Below, piece by piece: positions 59,530 to 64,000 of a DNA stretch of 64,000 nucleotides. Source of the DNA: Gnetum montanum. Lineage: Eukaryota > Streptophyta > Gnetopsida > Gnetales > Gnetaceae. The position numbers and the translations under genes were made by a program. Position 1 is the first letter of the stretch. Each line of letters opens with the position of its first letter. The notes beneath the pieces are model-generated. The model ran no database searches. It was not told the DNA's origin and worked only from the letters and a program-made list of their open reading frames with translations. The stretch is from positions 91,137 to 155,136 of the forward strand of contig MNCI01028834.1 in assembly GCA_015680685.1 (NCBI GenBank), given 5' to 3'.

Positions 59530-60900
59530 ATGTCTTCTTCACATAGGACCAAGACTACATCACATGATGAAAGCACTCATAGGAGATATGATAGGATCTA
59601 TACTGAAGAAAATTAGAATGAACAACCTTAAGTAGGGATTTACTATGCTCATTTAGACCGTTACACTCAAAGACTTTGTTCAACTAATGTAGAAAATCCC
59701 AAGGGAGATGGAGTAGGTTCTAGATCAAGGAGGGCCTTAAGGCCTAGGACCTTTCTAAACCTAAGTAAGGCAAACCAAGGACCATGGGGAGAACTATAGG
59801 AGCCATGGTGATTCTCTAAGTTCCTCATCTTCCTCTTCCTCTTCAACATCTAGTTCTAACAAAGATGAACATAGGTATAGAGATAGAGCTCCACTATGGG
59901 ATCAAGATAAAGATAGAAATCAACCCCAATGGCAAAATCAAAGACATCAAAATAAGCATAGACAAGATCATCATAATTAGACGAATAGAAATATAGATTA
60001 TTACCATGATGTGTCTAGTATAGATGAATCCTTGTTGGCTACTATGGACTTGACATAGATTAGGGAGGTAGTTCAAATACCCAAAAGGCATCAAAGGGAC
60101 AATTGCATCAAATGGCTTAAGATAAACAACATTCTTAAATTTAGGGAAGGCTATAATTCTAATCCACAACATTACTTACAAGCCTTCCATGATGCCTGTG
60201 CCTTGTAAAATGTTGAAAATAAGTGGCAAAAGCTTAAGCTCTTCCATAGGACACTAATAGATAAAGCTGAAAGTTGGTATAGATCATTGGAACCAAGTTC
60301 CATCCACTAGTGGTCCATAATGATAGAACATTTCAACAAAAAATACCAAACCTAGGTGAGAGTGTCCAGCCTAAAAAAACAAATCCAAGGATGGAAGTAA
60401 GAAAATCATAAACCCTTGGATGTGGCCTTGGATAGATACTATATGATACCACATAGATGTCCTAGCCATGATTTCTCTCAAAAAGAGAAACTTTTCCACA
60501 TCATAAATGGGCTTCATAATGAAACAAGGGAGACCTTTGGGATTTATGCCCAAGGTTAATTATATAAACTAAAAGTCCATTAGATACAATGGATAATTAA
60601 GTGGATGGAAGAAAAAAGAAGAATAGCTATGTAAACGAGAGAATGTTAAGGAAAATAATTGGGACCCAACTCTCCATAAGAAGAGGGTCCATATCTATGA
60701 TGAGAAAAAAGAAGTAGCTCTCAATGAGGTGATTTCAGAACAACCCTTGCAAATACAAAAGTCTATCGATGAGCTTGAAGTGAAGCTAAATAACATGTCA
60801 AAATGGATAAATGAGAAGGTTAGAACTTGCATAGAAATCATATAGGAGAGAGTAAAGCAAAACAGATTAAGTAACCACAATAAAAGTGAAACACCACCAA
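59530..60900 (+). pseudogene. gag: Element H gag (decayed)
   Basis: ATG at 59530 (MSSSHRTKTTSHDESTHRRY), followed by EEN and a Ser-rich patch (59815-59855) like E. The core region at 60360-60550 aligns with E 44710-44900 at the DNA level: agtgtccagcc, then caaatccaaggatgga, then acccttggatgtggccttgg. Several frame changes. It stops aligning with E near 60900, before the zinc knuckle, so the C-terminal part is missing or replaced. Confidence 0.7.
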
Positions 60901-60929
60901 ATTTGGGCTACAGTGTCTCAAGTACAAAT

Positions 60930-61450
60930 TTTCCAAAATGTTAGCACGAGGCCACTTTCTACAAGTTTTTCTAAGTGTTGGTACTATGCTCTTCACTATC
61001 TCAGAGAGTAGTCAACCTAGTGGAGAGTGTAGTTAGCTCCAAAAACTGATTTTTTGTAATTTTGCCTACGTGTTATCACGAAGCTAGAAGTTGCAAATTT
61101 TTCCAAGTGTTGGGGCTATGCTCTCCACTACCCTAGAGTGTAGTTAGCTTAGTAGAGAGCATAGTCAACACAAAGGCTAGTTTTGCAAATTTTTCCAAGT
61201 GTCAAGGTAGTCACTACAAAATTTTCTAGGTGTTGAGGCTGTGCTCTCCACTAACCTAGAGCATAGTTACCACGAAGGTGCAATTTTTGCAAAATTTTTG
61301 AAGTGCTAAGACTACGCTCTCCACTACACCAAAGCATAGTCAAGCATAGTCAGCATGAATGTGTAGTTTCTTGTAGATTTTTCTAAGTGTTGGACTATGC
61401 TCTCCCCTAGTCTAGAGTGCAAGTAAGCTAGAATAACCTCCAAAGGCCTT
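60930..61450. repeat. Degenerate tandem repeat with built-in inverted repeats
   Basis: Six imperfect units share a TTTTTC(C/T)AAGTGTTGG-type start, then CTATGCTCTCCACTA. Starts are near 60971, 61107, 61196, 61226, 61300 and 61383. Within a unit CTATGCTCTC near 61118 is answered by GAGAGCATAG near 61155, so transcripts or single strands could fold into hairpins. Related GAGAGCATAG/GAGAGCGTAG strings recur to about 62850. Confidence 0.75.
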
Positions 61451-62961
61451 CACAATGTAGCACTAATGTTTAGGTTAGTTGCAACTCACCTCCAACAAGC
61501 ATAGTTAGTAAAAAGCATCTTTTTTGTGCCCCTTTTTATCCAAAAAATTGTAACTATGCTTGACCCCACACAAGATAGTGGAGCATAGTCTTAGAGTATA
61601 GTCTCCAAAGTTGCATTTTTCATGTATATTATGGTCCTCTCAGTGCATATAAATGCACTTGGTAGTGTAGTCATAGTCTTGCGGCCTTACAAAGTTCAGT
61701 AGAGCAAAGTAGAGCACAACACCACTTGCCTTAGTGGAAAGCGTAGTTGGGTGACAACATAGTTCGAACCATCCCACTATCATGTGGCATTTCCTTTGCA
61801 TTTCATGCTAAACGTAGCCTTATAAATACTATGCCATCAACATATTTAGGGTTGAAAAATTTGAGAATCAGGCAAGTTAGAAAGTTCAAAGGTGGTAGAA
61901 ATCAAAGCACTAGCAAACCAAAGGCACACCAGTGAATCGGAGAGAGGCAAAGTTGCATACCACTATAGCTCACTACAAGATACCATAGATCATCGTAGCC
62001 CATGGCACACCATGGTAGCTAATTCGACAAGCATAGAATCTATCGTAGAACATTAGTCTTCATGGCCAGACACCCCTGAGATTGTAACTATGCTATGCAC
62101 TATGCCTATTATACACGGCGTACCTTCTCACCCCTTCTGAAGTTAACTACTCTCAACCCCATTTTTGGTGGTGTTTTGTTTCTCTTTCTCCCCTTCTTTG
62201 TATTTTTAGCATTTTACTTGCATTTTTTGCCATTTCAATGCATAGCCATGCTTGGGCAGTAGTCCCTGCATGTTGGCACATTCATTTTTTGGTGAAAAAT
62301 TTTGACTACACTCACACCCATTGACACCATTGACATTACACAAACACTTAGCATCATTTTGTGTCTTATTTGGTAAGTCCCTATTTGATCAACAAGATCA
62401 TTTAGGGCATTCCATCTTTGCCTCTAGTAGGCCCTCATGTAGACATGGGGAAAAAATGTGCACCCATGGATCCCTTGGGATTTCAGCCATTGATGTTTTT
62501 GGTCACTATAATTTTTTGGTGCTATAAGGAGGGTTAAACTATTTTCCTCTTCAGACTCCATTAGTGCTTATCTCATGTGCTCTCAACATCACTATTACTG
62601 GCTTTGGGCTAGCATAGACTCAACATCCCTATGGACCTACTGAATGTGTGGTAGTAGTTGGATCTTAGGCTAGCGTAGGCATTATCTACTAACTAATTGG
62701 TGTAGACTAGATCCTGTTATTATTTCCCCTAGAACCCCACGTAGAAATCCTAGAGCATACATTCCCATAGTTAGTCAAATTTTGGGCTTTCAATAGAGAG
62801 CGTAGTTATCTCTTAGCATAGAGAGTGTAGTCTCTAGAGTTAGCCATTTTTTCATAGTCTCCAAAATTAGCCATTTTTACAATTAGCAAAGTTCACCATT
62901 TTCCAGAACTTTGCACGACTAGCAATCTCTACAATCCATTCTTGAAAATTAATCTAAACAC
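61451..62961. other. Spacer of element H, no gene recognised
   Basis: It contains scattered copies of the hairpin motif (62790-62850) and a T-rich tract near 62160-62230. The small ORFs here (61747-61935, 62321-62527) have no recognisable family. Confidence 0.5.
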
Positions 62962-64000
62962 ATGAGTTCTGAACAACCTTCAACATCAATCTTGAGAACA
63001 ATAGCCATCTTGACCACCTAACAAGAAAATAGGGTTAACCACCTTGCTAGTCCTAGTATGGTAGAGCGAAGGTAATCCCTTAGGCTATGTGGCCAGGACC
63101 TTGAGTATATTGTGATAAATGATGAACAATACAACTTCATCTACATAAAGATATAAGCAAGCCTATTCCTAGATCACTTGGACATGGAAGTGAAATGGGG
63201 CGGGTATATCCCCTTCTCCATTGACTTCATCCTACTCACAAGACCTTACCACTGGATACTTGCCTAGCTCATTTGAACAAGTGAGCATGAAGTAGGGATA
63301 GACTATGAGGAACCCTTGCAAGAGGAGTAAGACAAGTTTGAAGCTCATTTTGAGCATGAGGAGTCCTTTCACACTATCTTCCAATGGACAATCCTTGGTT
63401 TGATCCTCCTACAAACTCCTTCACTTGTCTTTCTTGGTACAGTCATAGCTCTAGCATCACCTTCTAGGACGACGCTTGTGGTAGTAATGCATTAGATGTA
63501 GCATACACGCCAAGATGCACTACCTTTTGATAACTTGCCCTTGGTGGCATTATCACAACCTGCCTAGTTGTCTTTTCTACCAACAACCATGCCTATTTAG
63601 CCTTACGTCCACATAGTGCATGTCTCCTAGCCCCAAACAAATTAAGCACCTTACATCTTGCCTATTTCATCATCACCATAGAATGTGGTCTAGCCCACAC
63701 ATGCGTGGCTTGCCCTAGTCATTATGCCCATTACATTGCTAATGTTGCAAGCACCTCGCATGGTCCCACAAGTTACAACTAGGTCATGGACCACATAACC
63801 AATGCAGTGGTTAGCACAACTAGCGTAGCTCACTGCGACATCCTAAAACTTGGATTAAGCATTCTAACTAATCTAAACCTTAATAGAAGAGGTCAAGTGA
63901 CTCAAGGCCACCTCCTCTAAAATAGTTCACATAGTGGACTTGTACCAGGATGACCCCATAAATCTTGCTATCCCACCACTAACTCTGCCAACTGGGATCC
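62962..64000 (+). pseudogene. Stop-riddled ORF of unknown function, runs off window
   Basis: From ATG 62962 (MSSEQPSTSILRTIAILTT) one single frame can be followed for about 346 codons to the window end without a frameshift, but with about 20 stops, mainly TAG. Readable parts include CGQDLEYIVINDEQYNFIYI, FLDHLDMEVKWGGYIPFSID and DKFEAHFEHEESFHTIFQWT, then a Pro/Gln/Leu-rich half. Stops standing where Gln would suit the local composition suggest former CAG/CAA codons. The layout (globular then Pro/Gln-rich) could be a gag of another element. No family is recognised. Confidence 0.45.

Larger units (their letters stand above)
58421..64000 (+). mobile_element. Element H: gypsy-type element, 5' part (runs off window)
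   Basis: LTR, PBS and gag are in the same order as E. Beyond gag the sequence is unlike A-E. It has a hairpin-rich tandem repeat, a spacer and an unrelated decayed ORF to the window end. Either H carries a different cargo, or another element begins after about 60900; the window does not decide. Confidence 0.6.

Overview
The window looks like nuclear DNA of a seed plant. I think a gymnosperm is likely, because old, slowly eroding LTR retrotransposons are stacked in one another, but the species cannot be read from the sequence. About 80% is retroelement. The one intact cellular gene is a two-exon beta-N-acetylhexosaminidase (GH20, plant HEXO type) on the minus strand at 34858-37131. No bacterial-style operons, CRISPR arrays or tRNA/rRNA genes were seen.

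Left of the gene (1-34300) is a nest of related Ty3/gypsy elements, all on the minus strand. I call them A-D. C is the outer host: its 5' LTR starts at 33409 and its gag-pol runs leftward. C is split by D (20695-29616, perfect 5-bp target duplication CTACT) and by B (right end 18588, left end beyond base 1). B is split by A (1445-11671, target duplication GTTAG/GTTAA). A, B and C are decayed gag-pol elements with PBSs resembling a tRNA-Asp complement and Athila-like pol. All members share LTR termini TGATGAG...CTCATCA, a TATAAATA-type box and a gag with an unusual CX2CX3HX4C knuckle.

D and its plus-strand relative E (42869-52149) have no protease, reverse transcriptase or integrase. They carry gag plus a second ORF of about 910-950 codons: a basic N-terminus, a globular domain resembling the putative plant transposon protein domain, a proline-rich linker and a long coiled coil. 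Start (M-x-P-K-R) and stop (T-T-stop) agree in both copies. Internal G-rich boxes and an LTR/PBS-like relic suggest this family arose by joining two elements and losing pol. This is the most unusual system in the window.

Right of the gene are AT-rich intergenic DNA with small tandem duplications, a LINE ORF2 remnant (41150-41760), a fragment of a plant-transposon-protein ORF (41950-42620) and a degenerate tandem repeat of about 0.9-1.0 kb. Element E and a Ty1/copia element (53397-56991, with a 670-bp gap) are inserted in that repeat. From 58421 to the end lies a further gypsy element H: LTR, PBS, gag, a hairpin-rich tandem repeat and a heavily stop-riddled ORF of unknown function that runs off the window. 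Many in-frame stops fit C-to-T decay of methylated cytosines. Coordinates of degenerate ORFs are approximate unless a start or stop is named.
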